A DNA stretch of 64,000 nucleotides from Clostridium sp. AM34-11AC (GCF_003435375.1 NZ_QWGL01000016.1:1-64000); one strand, 5' to 3'. Counted from the stretch's first letter, positions 33,770 to 44,056 are shown. The notes: generated by a model not told the origin, from the sequence alone. Numbers and translations are program-made.

Positions 33770-34852
33770 ATGAGATTAGTGAAGAGAATCACAGCAGCAG
33801 CTATGGCACTCACAATGACAGCAGCTCTTGCAGGATGCGGCAGCAGTTCCGGCAATACATCTACAACAGCAGCAGCTGACACAACAGCGGCAGCCGTAAC
33901 TGAGAAAGCGGCGGATGGTTCCAGCGCGGAGGCAGGCAGCACGCCCGTGAGCATTGACAGGGCGAAAGAGTTTGTCACAGTCGCAACCGGTCCTACGAGT
34001 GGTATCTACTACCCGATCGGCGGCGCATTTGCAACCGCATTAGGAAATGCAGGATATAAGACATCCGCACAGGCAACCGGCGCTTCCGTTGAGAACATCA
34101 ACCTGATCTTAAACGGTGAGGCAGAGCTTGCGATCGCAATGCAGGACTCCGTCGTACAGGCTTATGAGGGCTTTGGTGCGTTTGAGAAGGCAGAGCCGGA
34201 TCTGAGAGCCATGATGAGACTCTGGCCGAACTACGTACAGCTCGTAACCGTGGCAAGCACAGGCATCAAGAGCGTTGAGGACTTAAAGGGCAAGAGAGTC
34301 GGTATCGGTGCTCCGAACTCCGGTGTTGAGTTAAATGCGAGAATGATCTATGAAGCATACGGCATGACATATGAGGATAGTGATGTTGACTACTTATCCT
34401 ACGGCGAAGCGATCGACCAGATGAAGAACGGTCAGTGCGACGCGGCATTCGTTACCTCCGGTCTTCCGAACGCAACCGTCAGCGAGCTGGCATTCAGCTA
34501 CGATATGGTGATCGTTCCGATCGACGGCGAAGGCAGAGATAACCTGATCGAGAAGTATCCGTTCTTCTCCGCAAGCACGATCCCGGCCAATACATACAAC
34601 AACAAAGAGGACGTGGAGAGCGTATTCGTTTACAATATCATGCTTGTAAATAAGGACGTATCCGATGACATGGTTTACGATATGCTTGACTGCATCTTCT
34701 CCGACGATGGAATCGCTACCATCAAGGCATCCCACAACACAGCAGACAAGAACATCGATGTTTCCTTCGGTGTTGACGATGTAAAGATCCCGCTTCATGA
34801 CGGTGCTGCGAAGTGGTGGCAGGATCACGGTTATGAGACTCCTGAGAACTAA
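33770..34852 (+). CDS. TAXI-family TRAP solute-binding lipoprotein
   Basis: Extracytoplasmic receptor of a TRAP transporter, 360 residues. Signal peptide with lipobox LAGC (Cys23), Ala/Thr-rich linker, then the TAXI pattern VATGPTSGIYYPIGGAFATAL near 64-84 and VGIGAPNSGVELNARMI in the second lobe. TAXI receptors bind small organic acids, often glutamate or alpha-keto acids; the ligand is unknown here. It is followed by a DUF1850 gene and a fused permease, the normal TAXI partners. Confidence 0.9.
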   Translation: MRLVKRITAAAMALTMTAALAGCGSSSGNTSTTAAADTTAAAVTEKAADGSSAEAGSTPVSIDRAKEFVTVATGPTSGIYYPIGGAFATALGNAGYKTSAQATGASVENINLILNGEAELAIAMQDSVVQAYEGFGAFEKAEPDLRAMMRLWPNYVQLVTVASTGIKSVEDLKGKRVGIGAPNSGVELNARMIYEAYGMTYEDSDVDYLSYGEAIDQMKNGQCDAAFVTSGLPNATVSELAFSYDMVIVPIDGEGRDNLIEKYPFFSASTIPANTYNNKEDVESVFVYNIMLVNKDVSDDMVYDMLDCIFSDDGIATIKASHNTADKNIDVSFGVDDVKIPLHDGAAKWWQDHGYETPEN

Positions 34853-35324
34853 ATTAAAAATCCTGATTCCGGTTCTTCTGGTAATCACAGCAATCTCTGC
34901 TGCCGTATTTATACGGCAGCAGAAAAAAATTCTGGTGATCGAAGAGCTTGAAACCGGAAATGTCTACCGGGAGATTCCGGTAAAGACCGGTGACGAGCTT
35001 TCCTTCCAGTGGGAACATTCCTTTGAGCATATTCCATGGTACGAGTATTACGAAATACAGAAAGACGGAAGCTTCATTCTCCACACCATCGCGGTCGCGG
35101 GCTTCGGTGCCGGAATTCCGGCAGAGATGGACTGCAAATACCGCTACGAAGACGGACTCGTCTACATGGATGAGATCGAAAGCGTCTTTCCGCAGTTCAA
35201 CTGGATCAATTCCCAGACAGCCCTGAAGAACATCAAGGTGAATGGCGAGCTCCTGATTCAGGGTTCTGACATGCCGCATCACGTAAAAATGGTGCTGAGG
35301 ATCCGGAATGGTTTTGAAAAATAA
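34833..35324 (+). CDS. DUF1850 protein of the TAXI-TRAP cluster
   Basis: 163 residues with one N-terminal membrane helix and a small extracytoplasmic domain of the DUF1850 type (FQWEHSFEHIPWYEYYEI region). It is usually found between TAXI receptor and TRAP permease genes. Role unknown. The ATG at 34833 overlaps the receptor gene by 20 bp. Confidence 0.8.
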   Translation: MRLLRTKLKILIPVLLVITAISAAVFIRQQKKILVIEELETGNVYREIPVKTGDELSFQWEHSFEHIPWYEYYEIQKDGSFILHTIAVAGFGAGIPAEMDCKYRYEDGLVYMDEIESVFPQFNWINSQTALKNIKVNGELLIQGSDMPHHVKMVLRIRNGFEK

Positions 35325-35387
35325 GAAAAGGAAACTGCTGAAGAAACATCGACAACAACTCTGACAACGAAGGGAAGGGAAATCTGT

Positions 35388-37388
35388 ATGAGCGAAAAAG
35401 AAAAAAACATCGTCCCCAGTACAGCGGAAGCAGAGATGAGCGAGGAAGAAAAACAGAAACTCCTCGAGCAGTTTGATAAAGAGAGCAAGACGAGAAAGTT
35501 CGGGTCCCCGGTATTAAAGAAAGCTTACCGGGTATTCGCGATCATCGTTACCTTATATCATCTGGTTTTCGCATCCGGTCTTTACATGCCGGAAACATTA
35601 AAGCATCGTTCCATCCATGTCGGCATGATCCTGATTCTTGCCTTCATGCTTTATCCGGCTACGAAAAAAGCGAGCCGCAAAGTGATCGCATGGTATGATT
35701 ATGTATTTATCGCATTGTCAGCCGCAGTTCCGATTTATATGTGCGTAGATTATGTAAACATCATCAATCGTGCCGGAAAGCCGGACATGATGGATGTCGT
35801 AATCGGTACCCTGTTAACCCTGGTCGTTCTGGAGGCAACGAGACGTGTCTGCGGCATGGCTCTCCCGATCATCTCCATTATCTTTATGATCTACAGCTTA
35901 ATGGGCACGAAGCAGGGACTCATCCCGATCGATGTCCCGGGCATCTTCCTCCACAGAGGATATACATGGCAGAAGTTAATGAGCCATTTCTTCTCGAACA
36001 CGGAAGGTATTTACGGATCATCGGTCAACGTCGCGTCCACCTACATCTTCCTCTTCATTGCCTTCGGTGAAGTCATGAACAAGTGTGGCATGGGTCAGTT
36101 CTTCAACGACTTCGCAAACGCCATCGCGGGCGGCACAAAGGGCGGCCCGGCAAAGGTAGCAGTCGTTGCTTCCGGACTTCTCGGAATGATCAACGGTGCG
36201 GCCGTAGCCGTCGTTGTTACGACCGGTTCCTTCACGATCCCGCTTATGAAAAAATCCGGCTATGACGACGAGTTCGCAGGCGCCGTTGTTGCGACCGGTT
36301 CTGTCGGCGGACAGCTGATGCCGCCGGTTATGGGTGCTGCCGCATTTATCATGGCAGATACTCTTGGCATGAAGTACAACGAACTTCTTTTATCCGCGAT
36401 CATCCCGGCAGTTATCTACTACATGGGCATCCTGTTCCAGATCCAGATGAGGGCTGAGAAGATGGGAATGCAGGGAACCCCGAAGGATCAGCTTCCGAAG
36501 ATGTCCCAGGTCATGAAGGAGTACGGTCATCTGGCACTTCCGATCATTTTCCTCGTTTACATGCTGTTCTTCTCCGGAAAGACGGTTATCATGGCTGCGT
36601 TCTATACGATCGTATTCACGATCATCGTGGCGCAGTGCAGAAAGAATACGAGAATGACCTTCCAGGATATTCTTGATGCGATGGTAGCGAGCGCGAAGTC
36701 TACCGTATCCGTAGCGATCGCCTGCGCCTGCGTTGGTATCATCGTTGGTTCCTGCTCTATCACAGGTTTCGCCCTGAATATGGCAAATACCATCATCAGC
36801 ATCGGAGGAAAGAGCCTGATGTTCACATTGGTATTCACAATGATCACCTGCATGATCTTAGGTATGGGTCTTCCGAGTATCCCGTCCTATATCATTACAT
36901 CCACGATCGCAGCTCCGGCTCTGGTACAGCTTGGTATCCCGGCCCTGGTTGCCCACATGTTCTGTTTCTACTTCGCAATGTTCGCAAACCTGACACCGCC
37001 GGTTGCCCTTGCAGCCTTTGCGGCAGCAGGTATCGCAGGCGGAAGTCCGATGAAGACAGGATGGGCATCCGTAAAGCTTGCACTTGCAGGATTCATTCTT
37101 CCGTACATGTTTGTATACAATACAGACCTTCTGCTGCTTGATACTCCGCTTGCAAAAGCGATTCAGGTTGCAGTAACTGCTGCAGTTGGTGTATTCTTAA
37201 TCAGTACAGCAGTCGAAGGTTTCCTGTTCACAAAGGTCAACATCGTATTGAGAATTGCCAGCCTCATTGGCGCTTATCTCCTGATCGACAGTGGTCTTGT
37301 GACAGATATCGCAGGTATCGTGATCTGCGCAGTTGTATTCGTATTCCAGAAAGCAGCTGCAAAGAAGAGTGCACCGGCGGCAGCGTAG
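35388..37388 (+). CDS. Fused TRAP transporter permease (DctQM type)
   Basis: 666 residues, about 16 hydrophobic helices. The N-terminal four-helix part matches the small DctQ-like subunit and the rest the DctM-like ion-coupled permease, with conserved GSVGGQLMPPVMGAAAF and GLPSIPSYIITSTIAAP. Fused 4TM/12TM permeases pair with TAXI receptors. Sodium-driven uptake is expected. Confidence 0.92.
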   Translation: MSEKEKNIVPSTAEAEMSEEEKQKLLEQFDKESKTRKFGSPVLKKAYRVFAIIVTLYHLVFASGLYMPETLKHRSIHVGMILILAFMLYPATKKASRKVIAWYDYVFIALSAAVPIYMCVDYVNIINRAGKPDMMDVVIGTLLTLVVLEATRRVCGMALPIISIIFMIYSLMGTKQGLIPIDVPGIFLHRGYTWQKLMSHFFSNTEGIYGSSVNVASTYIFLFIAFGEVMNKCGMGQFFNDFANAIAGGTKGGPAKVAVVASGLLGMINGAAVAVVVTTGSFTIPLMKKSGYDDEFAGAVVATGSVGGQLMPPVMGAAAFIMADTLGMKYNELLLSAIIPAVIYYMGILFQIQMRAEKMGMQGTPKDQLPKMSQVMKEYGHLALPIIFLVYMLFFSGKTVIMAAFYTIVFTIIVAQCRKNTRMTFQDILDAMVASAKSTVSVAIACACVGIIVGSCSITGFALNMANTIISIGGKSLMFTLVFTMITCMILGMGLPSIPSYIITSTIAAPALVQLGIPALVAHMFCFYFAMFANLTPPVALAAFAAAGIAGGSPMKTGWASVKLALAGFILPYMFVYNTDLLLLDTPLAKAIQVAVTAAVGVFLISTAVEGFLFTKVNIVLRIASLIGAYLLIDSGLVTDIAGIVICAVVFVFQKAAAKKSAPAAA

Positions 37389-37413
37389 ACCTTCATAGAT
37401 AACCAGTGAATGC

Positions 37414-37457
37414 ACAGGGACTGCTGCAGAAAATTTACTGCGGCGGTCCCTGTTTTT
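37414..37457 (+). terminator. Terminator of the TRAP operon
   Basis: Stem acagggac / gtccctgt with inner ctgcag-type pairing and five T. Confidence 0.8.
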
Positions 37458-37586
37458 CTATATGTGTCTGTTAGAACACACCGGGTCAGGCGTCGGACAG
37501 TTGTGATCCATGCTGCGCGCAGATTGCAATAACCACTGCGGACAGATATAGAAAAACAGGGATCGTCAGAGACAGGAGGAAACAAC

Positions 37587-39350
37587 ATGCTGCTTGATGT
37601 TATTTACAGTATCTGCTTTAACATCTGCCTATTGGTAGTGCTCGCCTTCATGATGACGAAGATGGACTTTGTCCAGAGACTTCTATTAAATGAAGAGGGC
37701 GGAAGTGAGGAAGGAAGAGGAGAGAGCGTCTGGCAGAGGCTCTGGGAAAAGGTGCTTCTCGGTGTAATCTTCGGCGTCTTCTGCATCATCTCTGATTACA
37801 TTGGGATTCAGGTGACAGGGGCGCTGCCGAATGCCCGGGTGATCGGTGTCCTGTCCGCCGGATTTCTGGGCGGTCCTGTCTCCGGCTTTATCACGACAGC
37901 GATTGCGGCGGCTCACCGGTATCTGATCTTCCCGGAGCGGATCTCCACGGTGGCCTGTGTGCTCTCCGCGGTCATCCATGGGATCATCGGTTCCTTTATC
38001 GGCTGGAAGAAGAAGGAAAACCGCCAGTACTCGAATACATTTCTGCTTGGAGTCACGTTCATTTCCGAGATGATCCATATTGTTCTGATCCTGCTGCTCA
38101 CCCGACCGTTTGATGCGGCCGTTGATATCGTAAAGATCGTGATCGTTCCGATGGTGATCATCAATTCCGTCGGCATGGTGATCTTCTTTAATGTTTTTAA
38201 ATCGATCTTCAACACGGAGGACTTGAAGGTTGCGTCCAAGGTCTCCCTCGCAATGAGAACCGCCGAGCGGTGTACCCCGTATCTTGGCTCTGTGGAGAAG
38301 GACCGGAAGACGGCGGGAAAGATCATCGACATTATTATGGAAGAGTACCACTGTCAGGGCGCGGCACTGATCGATGACATGAAATTTCTGGCAAGGAGCG
38401 GGGCATTTTCCAGTATCGTTCTCACAGAGAACAATTATCCGAGACTTTTATCTGCAACAAAGACCTTCAAGACAACGAGGATCAGCCGCGTGCCTTTACC
38501 GGAGGACGGATTTTATCCTCTTTATAAGGAGAATGTGATCATCTCCGCACCGATCCTCCTCGATGAGGGAAAGGTTCTGGCGCTTGTGATGCTGGTGAAG
38601 AAAAATGCCTATTCCTATCGGGCGGATATTGAATTTGTCACGGGACTGGCGAATCACTTCGCGATGCAGATCAAGCTCTCGGAGATGGAGAAACAGAAGG
38701 AAGAGCTGAGAAAAGCGGAGCTTCGGACCCTGCAGTCCCAGATCAATCCGCACTTCCTGTTCAATTCATTAAATACGATCTCCTACTTCTGCCGGGAAAA
38801 GCCGGAGAAGGCGAGAGAGCTCTTGCTGGCACTGAGCTCCTATTTCCGCAGCATGCTGGAGGATACCGATTATATGGTAACTCTTGACACGGAACTTGAG
38901 CATGTAAAAGCCTATACGATGCTTGAGGAGGCGCGGTTTGAAAAACGTCTCTCGATCGAGATCAATGCGGATCCGGAGGCGCTGCGAAGCTGCGTGCCGA
39001 ACCTGATCTTACAGCCCATCGTGGAGAATGCGGTCCATCACGGGGCAATGCAGAGGGAAAAAGGAGTCGGAAAGGTCATCGTAAACGTAAAACGGGAGGA
39101 ACGGTCCACGAGGATCGACGTGATCGACAACGGACCGGGAATGGACTACCGGATCGTCCAGAGCCTGTACGGCGGGGAAAAAGTGGAACACACAGGAATC
39201 GGAATGATGAACGTGCAGCAGAGACTGATCTCCTTATACGGAAAGTCCTACGGACTCCAGATCGTGACAAGTGAAGAAGGGACGGACGTGCGGATGAACA
39301 TTCCGGACAGCGCGGCTGGAAGCGCGCAGCAGGAGAAAACGCCAGGCTGA
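37587..39350 (+). CDS. LytS/YpdA-type sensor histidine kinase
   Basis: 587 residues: N-terminal multi-helix 5TM-5TMR_LYT sensor (about 1-205), a GAF-like domain (about 230-360), His_kinase motif with phosphoacceptor H389 in QINPHFLFNSLN, and HATPase (N-box NAVHHGA, G-box GIGMMN). Kinases of this type sense extracellular metabolites or envelope state. It pairs with the LytTR regulator 80 bp downstream and probably controls the adjacent TRAP operon. Confidence 0.92.
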   Translation: MLLDVIYSICFNICLLVVLAFMMTKMDFVQRLLLNEEGGSEEGRGESVWQRLWEKVLLGVIFGVFCIISDYIGIQVTGALPNARVIGVLSAGFLGGPVSGFITTAIAAAHRYLIFPERISTVACVLSAVIHGIIGSFIGWKKKENRQYSNTFLLGVTFISEMIHIVLILLLTRPFDAAVDIVKIVIVPMVIINSVGMVIFFNVFKSIFNTEDLKVASKVSLAMRTAERCTPYLGSVEKDRKTAGKIIDIIMEEYHCQGAALIDDMKFLARSGAFSSIVLTENNYPRLLSATKTFKTTRISRVPLPEDGFYPLYKENVIISAPILLDEGKVLALVMLVKKNAYSYRADIEFVTGLANHFAMQIKLSEMEKQKEELRKAELRTLQSQINPHFLFNSLNTISYFCREKPEKARELLLALSSYFRSMLEDTDYMVTLDTELEHVKAYTMLEEARFEKRLSIEINADPEALRSCVPNLILQPIVENAVHHGAMQREKGVGKVIVNVKREERSTRIDVIDNGPGMDYRIVQSLYGGEKVEHTGIGMMNVQQRLISLYGKSYGLQIVTSEEGTDVRMNIPDSAAGSAQQEKTPG

Positions 39351-39430
39351 CGATCTTCTGAAAGAACAGATGACAGCAGCCTGCTGTTTGGAACAGCGGC
39401 GTTTTTGACAGAACATGGGAGGCATGAGGT

Positions 39431-40153
39431 ATGAGAATAGCAGTAGTTGACGATGAGCGCCCGGCAAGAAGCGAACTTAAATATCTGGTGGAACAGTGTG
39501 AGCCGGAGGCGGAGATCGCGGAGGCCGACGGAAGCGAAGAATTTCTTGCAATGCTGGAAAATGAGACCTTTGATGTGTGTTTTGTGGATATTAATCTGGG
39601 TGGAATGAACGGCACTACGCTGGCATCCATGATAAAGAGAAAGCAGCCGGACACGCTGATCATCTTTGCCACTGCGTTCCAGGAATACGCGGTAAAGGCC
39701 TTTGAGATCGGGGCGGTGGATTATCTCTTAAAACCCTTTGACTATGAGCGCGTCAAACGGGCGATGGAGCGGGTCCATGAACACATAAAGGAAAAGGCCG
39801 CCGGTCCCGGATATGAAATCGGGAAGATCATGGTGAACGTGGGCTCCAGCTTTCAGGTTGTTGACGTGGCGGATATCGTGTTCATCGAGACGGAAAAGCG
39901 TTCCTGCAAGATCCATATGAAGGACGGATCCTTCTATCTGCAGAACGAGTCATTGAACAATTATGAGACCCACCTGAAAAAGAGCCGGTTCTTCCGGATC
40001 CACAAGAGCTACCTGATCAATCTGGATTATGTGAAGGAGATGCAGGTGAGCTACAATAACGGATATTGTGTGAAGATGAAGTACTATGATGCTGAGGCAT
40101 TGCCCATCGGTCGGACCCAGGTAAAGGAATTCCGGCAGATTTTTGAAAAGTAG
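39431..40153 (+). CDS. LytTR-family response regulator
   Basis: 240 residues: receiver with D53 (FVDINLGG) and K101 (LLKPF), then a LytTR DNA-binding domain (about 135-240, with IVFIETEKRSCKIHM and FFRIHKSYLINL). Cognate of the kinase upstream. The direct repeat at 33561-33591 is a plausible target. Confidence 0.93.
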   Translation: MRIAVVDDERPARSELKYLVEQCEPEAEIAEADGSEEFLAMLENETFDVCFVDINLGGMNGTTLASMIKRKQPDTLIIFATAFQEYAVKAFEIGAVDYLLKPFDYERVKRAMERVHEHIKEKAAGPGYEIGKIMVNVGSSFQVVDVADIVFIETEKRSCKIHMKDGSFYLQNESLNNYETHLKKSRFFRIHKSYLINLDYVKEMQVSYNNGYCVKMKYYDAEALPIGRTQVKEFRQIFEK

Positions 40154-40188
40154 GAATAATCAGAACAGTAAAGCAAATATTGAAAAAT

Positions 40189-40253
40189 AAAGATCCCGCC
40201 AAAAGCCAGGACGTACAGATATTGTACAGAGGAAGGTTTCGGCGGGATCTTTA
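40189..40253 (+). terminator. Terminator of the two-component operon
   Basis: Ten-bp stem aagatcccgcc / ggcgggatctt enclosing a second gtac-rich hairpin; short T-run. Confidence 0.65.
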
Positions 40254-40281
40254 AATATCACAAAAAATTCACATACCTCCC

Positions 40282-40310
40282 TTGACATTGAATATTTGAT
40301 ATGTTACATT
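40282..40310 (+). promoter_or_regulatory. Promoter of the dnaJ-like gene
   Basis: TTGACA (40282-40287), 17-bp spacer, TACATT (40305-40310). No CIRCE element was seen. Confidence 0.6.
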
Positions 40311-40336
40311 ACATATAGAACAGTGAGGTGGTGAAT

Positions 40337-41413
40337 ATGTCATCGACAAAGAGAGATTATTATGATGTGCTGGGCATCTCGAGAGACGCGGATGCTGCGG
40401 CAATTAAACGTGCATATAGAAAATTGGCAAAGAAGTATCATCCGGACTCCAATCCTGGCGATAAGACGGCGGAGCAGATGTTTAAGGATGTAAATGAGGC
40501 TTACGACGTTTTGAGTGATCCAAAGAAGAAGAAGCTTTACGACCAGTTCGGACATGCTGCTTTTGATGAGACGGCAGGTTACGGACAGGGCGCCGGAGCA
40601 GGTGCCGGTGGTTTTGGCGGTTTCGGCGGCTTCGGAAACGGTGCCGGCGGAGCATACCGGTCTGGATCCTTCCGCTCCGGAGATGGAACATATCATGAAT
40701 TCCATTTTGAGGGCGGTGACGGGGATGATATCTTCGGTGATCTGTTTGGAAATATGTTTGGCGGCAAAGGAAGAGCTGGCAGCGCTGGCTTTGGCGGTTC
40801 CGGCTTCCATGGCTTTGGCGGCGGAAATGGATTTTCCGGTTCTGGATTTTCTGACCGCGGCAACGACTTAAATGCGGAGGTCCAGATAACCTTCGATGAG
40901 GCCGTTCATGGCTGCGAAAAGACCATCACGATCCAGAACCCGAACCAGCCTGGCAGCAGACCGCAGACCCTGAAGGTAAAGATCCCGGCAGGCATCGAGA
41001 CCGGAAAGAGCATCCGGCTTGCAGGTAAAGGAATGCCGGGAACCGGCGGTGGTGCCGCGGGCGACCTGCTTCTCAAGATCGCAGTCGGTGAGAAGCCGGG
41101 CTGGACGAGAAAGGGCATGGATGTCTACAGCGATGTGGAAGTTCCGTTCACCACGGCCGTCTTCGGCGGTGAGACTCTTGTCCACACGTTATATGGAGAT
41201 GTGGTCTGCAAAATCAAAGCCGGAACCCGCTCCGGTACAAAGATCCGTCTCCGCGGCAAAGGTATCGTCTCCTTAAAAGACCCGTCACTCCACGGTGACC
41301 AGTACGCCGTCGTAAGAATACAGGTTCCGGATGACTTAAGTCCGGAGGCAAAGCAGAAGCTTAAGGAGTTTGAGGAGATCTGCAGGCGGGATGGAAGATT
41401 CCATGCGGCATAA
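40337..41413 (+). CDS. DnaJ-family co-chaperone, CbpA type
   Basis: Hsp70 co-chaperone of 358 residues: J domain (about 6-70) with the DnaK-activating HPD at 35-37, a long Gly/Phe-rich linker (about 78-178), and C-terminal substrate-binding domains. The zinc-finger CxxCxGxG repeats of classical DnaJ are absent, so this is a type II (CbpA-like) protein. Not next to dnaK. The start at 40337 follows gaggtgg. Confidence 0.9.
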   Translation: MSSTKRDYYDVLGISRDADAAAIKRAYRKLAKKYHPDSNPGDKTAEQMFKDVNEAYDVLSDPKKKKLYDQFGHAAFDETAGYGQGAGAGAGGFGGFGGFGNGAGGAYRSGSFRSGDGTYHEFHFEGGDGDDIFGDLFGNMFGGKGRAGSAGFGGSGFHGFGGGNGFSGSGFSDRGNDLNAEVQITFDEAVHGCEKTITIQNPNQPGSRPQTLKVKIPAGIETGKSIRLAGKGMPGTGGGAAGDLLLKIAVGEKPGWTRKGMDVYSDVEVPFTTAVFGGETLVHTLYGDVVCKIKAGTRSGTKIRLRGKGIVSLKDPSLHGDQYAVVRIQVPDDLSPEAKQKLKEFEEICRRDGRFHAA

Positions 41414-41430
41414 ATAAAGAAAAATTAAAG

Positions 41431-41475
41431 AGATCCGGGATCCCATCATGTATGGATGGTCTCCCGGATCTTTTT
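41431..41475 (+). terminator. Terminator of the dnaJ-like gene
   Basis: Stem agatccggga / tcccggatct enclosing a second catc/gatg hairpin, then T5. It may also end the convergent Rpn-like gene. Confidence 0.8.
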
Positions 41476-41490
41476 GATGAATATGGATAA

Positions 41491-42372
41491 TTATTTCCCA
41501 AAAGAATCAATGTATTCTTTCGCAGTGATCTGATCCAGATCAAAATTTTTACATATTTGTTCCAGAATAGTATCATCGCTTAAATGGAATTCTCTTCCCA
41601 TGCGAATCATTGCTAATATTCCTTTTTTCTGTCCAATTTCGATTCCCTTCTTCTCACCAATTTCAATTCCAGTAGATAAAATACTCATACGTGCGACCTC
41701 CCATTCTTCATTTTGCTTAACCTCAGCTACTATCGCATCGAGTGTTTTCAATCGTTCGTCCAATATCGTGATCTCCGGATTATCAAGCGTAGAATTCTTA
41801 CAGTACTGAAGAAAACTCACAAGCTCATCCCGTCCATTCTTGCTGGTCATATTTAAAAATATTTTCTTAGTTCCATCTTCTAACTCCATCTCGGGAAACT
41901 CATGACACCGCTCAGTAAACGTATACATTGCGCGGTCTTTCCCGAAAATATCCTTCTGAGTGATAAATGTCACGATCGTTGAAGGCAGATGGCGGTATTT
42001 TGTTTTCCTTCCGGACTTCAGTATCGGACTGTCCAAAAGTCCCTGATAAAACCTTGATCGCTTTCGCACATCATCGATGTCTGAGTCATTCTGCATTTCC
42101 GTCGCAAAATGCCGGGAATCCTCAGATACCGCCCATGCATCCAGCCGGATGCCCCGTTCTCCTTTTGCGTTAAGTACAACTTCCTCCACATGAACCTGAT
42201 TCAGCTTTAGATCAGGCTCCCCTAAAATAATACTCAGCACGCATTCATGTGCCTTTTTGCGCTTCATGACCGCCAGAAATAAGGCAAAATCACTGAGATT
42301 TACTTTCGAAGGATCAATGATATCCGCATACTCCGCCGGAATATCATAAGCATAATGATTCTGTTGTTTCAT
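41491..42372 (-). CDS. Rpn-type PD-(D/E)XK nuclease-family protein
   Basis: 293 residues of the PD-(D/E)XK nuclease-family transposase (Rpn-like) group. The motif I Asp in GIRLDAWA (near 84-91) and E-x-Q in FATEMQN form the usual core. The C-terminus has two EIG(E/Q)KKG repeats, a feature of these proteins. The start at 42372 follows gaaaggaagg; a longer frame to 42624 crosses the ilvE terminator. It is unrelated in detail to the Rpn-like gene at 847. Likely a selfish or phase-varying nuclease. Confidence 0.82.
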   Translation of the reverse strand: MKQQNHYAYDIPAEYADIIDPSKVNLSDFALFLAVMKRKKAHECVLSIILGEPDLKLNQVHVEEVVLNAKGERGIRLDAWAVSEDSRHFATEMQNDSDIDDVRKRSRFYQGLLDSPILKSGRKTKYRHLPSTIVTFITQKDIFGKDRAMYTFTERCHEFPEMELEDGTKKIFLNMTSKNGRDELVSFLQYCKNSTLDNPEITILDERLKTLDAIVAEVKQNEEWEVARMSILSTGIEIGEKKGIEIGQKKGILAMIRMGREFHLSDDTILEQICKNFDLDQITAKEYIDSFGK

Positions 42373-42580
42373 ACCAGACCTTCCTTTCCTGAGATTAGGC
42401 AGGAAAGTGCTTCTTTCGACTCCCTGCCGGTTATTTTGGTGTTTTAGCAAAGAGTCTTCAGATGCCGAATCCGGCTTAGATGATATTAGATAATAGAATT
42501 CATTAGAAACCTTGCTTAAATGTATCTTAACATGGTGCTTTTGGAAAAGCAAGGGAGTCCGGTATAAAAGAATTATAAAG

Positions 42581-42617
42581 AAAAAAGAGCAGGACTCCCC
42601 CAAAGGAATCCTGCTCT
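42581..42617 (-). terminator. Terminator of ilvE
   Basis: On the minus strand, stem agagcaggatt / agtcctgctct followed by six T. It ends ilvE transcription before the nuclease gene. Confidence 0.82.
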
Positions 42618-42637
42618 GATACAATTCACACGGTTAA

Positions 42638-43663
42638 TTATTTGATCACATGGATCCAGCCTTCCGGTGCCTCGATATGGCCCATCTGGATGCCTGTTAA
42701 TGTGTCGTAGAGCTTCTGGATCACCGGACCCATCTTCTCCATTCCGCTCGGGAAGCAGATCTCGTTGCCGTGGTCTACGATCTTGCCGACCGGGGAGATA
42801 ACAGCAGCGGTACCGCAGAGACCGCACTCAGCGAAATCTTTTACTTCTGTAAACGGAACCGGACGCTCCTCTGTCTTTAAGCCGAGGTAATGCTCAGCAA
42901 CGTAGAGGATGGAGCGGCGTGTGATGGACGGAAGGATAGAGTCGGACTTCGGTGTTACGACTGTGCCGTCTTTTGTAACGAAGATGAAGTTTGCTCCGCC
43001 TGTCTCCTCAACATAGGTTCTTGTAGCAGCGTCGAGATACATGTTCTCATCATAGCCCTGTTTGTGAGCATCAACGATGGCATGTAAGCTCATTGCGTAG
43101 TTTAAGCCGGCCTTTACGTGGCCTGTTCCGTGAGGTGCTGCGCGGTCGAAGTCTGTGACACGGATTGTGATCGGCTTAGCGCCGCCCTTGAAGTACGGGC
43201 CGACCGGTGTACAGAAAGCACGGAACTGGTACTCGGATGCCGGTTTCACACCGATTACCGGGTTTGTACCGAACATATACGGACGGATGTAAAGAGTTGC
43301 GCCGGAACCGTACGGCGGAACGAAATCAGCGTTTGCCGCAACCAGCTTTGTGATCGCGTCAATGAAGCGCTCCTTCGGGAACTGCGGCATCTCAAGTCTT
43401 GCTGCAGAGTTCATCATACGCTCAGCGTTTAAGTCCGGGCGGAAGGTTACGATGTGGCCGTCCTCCGTTGTGTATGCCTTTAAGCCCTCGAAGCAGGTCT
43501 GTGCATACTGGAATACACATGCACACTCGTTTAAGGTGATCATATCATCAGTTGTAAGAGTCCCTTCATCCCAGGAACCATCTTTGAAGTTGGATACATA
43601 TCTGTAATCAGTTTTGATGTAACCGAATCCGATATTGGACCAGTCGATCTCTTTCTTTGCCAT
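42638..43663 (-). CDS. ilvE: Branched-chain amino acid aminotransferase
   Basis: PLP enzyme interconverting leucine, isoleucine and valine with their keto acids. 341 residues of fold-type IV, with the family LNYAMSLHAIVDAHKQGYDE block carrying the region before the active site, and EETGGANFIFV near 205. The start at 43663 has ggaggaa; an upstream ATG gives five extra residues. Monocistronic, with its own promoter and terminator. Confidence 0.93.
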   Translation of the reverse strand: MAKKEIDWSNIGFGYIKTDYRYVSNFKDGSWDEGTLTTDDMITLNECACVFQYAQTCFEGLKAYTTEDGHIVTFRPDLNAERMMNSAARLEMPQFPKERFIDAITKLVAANADFVPPYGSGATLYIRPYMFGTNPVIGVKPASEYQFRAFCTPVGPYFKGGAKPITIRVTDFDRAAPHGTGHVKAGLNYAMSLHAIVDAHKQGYDENMYLDAATRTYVEETGGANFIFVTKDGTVVTPKSDSILPSITRRSILYVAEHYLGLKTEERPVPFTEVKDFAECGLCGTAAVISPVGKIVDHGNEICFPSGMEKMGPVIQKLYDTLTGIQMGHIEAPEGWIHVIK

Positions 43664-43781
43664 TGGAAATTCCTCCATTCTGCCGTCTGACCGGCATTGT
43701 ATTTTTTGCCGCCGGGGTCGGGCGGTAATGTCTTTTTACTGCGGTACTGTTTCGATGTAATGAACAGTTACCGTGTTTTCT

Positions 43782-43810
43782 ATTATAAGTACTTAAGATT
43801 TATCCTGCAA
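43782..43810 (-). promoter_or_regulatory. Promoter of ilvE
   Basis: Minus strand: TTGCAG (43805-43810), 17-bp spacer, TATAAT (43782-43787). The leader of about 115 nt contains a hairpin with cggtaactgtt / aacagtaccg arms but no T-box motif. On the plus strand the rest of the gap to 44056 has a possible extended -10 (TGCTACAAT, 43861-43869) for the MFS gene. Confidence 0.65.
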
Positions 43811-44056
43811 GTTCTTTATGGCAAAAAGATGAAAAAAATATGGGAAAATGGGAGAAAAAATGCTACAATATAACCTTAAGGAATAAAGAATATTCCGCGG
43901 ATTTATTCAGCATGCCCGCAGAGGCCAGGCGCCTGCCATAAGAGTGAGTGACGGAGATGGAACCGGGTGGATATGTGGCCGGAAGTTTTCGGGGCGGACA
44001 GCCGGATACCGGCGATATGCGGAAAAGAAAAAAGCTGGGGAAAGGCAGAAATAACA

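Noticed and set aside
43741-43780. A seventh copy of family A in the ilvE leader
   Set aside because: Only a short cggtaactgttc-like hairpin is shared; the 133-bp body and the target duplication are missing.
43679-43860. T-box upstream of ilvE
   Set aside because: The leader lacks a GGTGG core, stem I motifs and a terminator.
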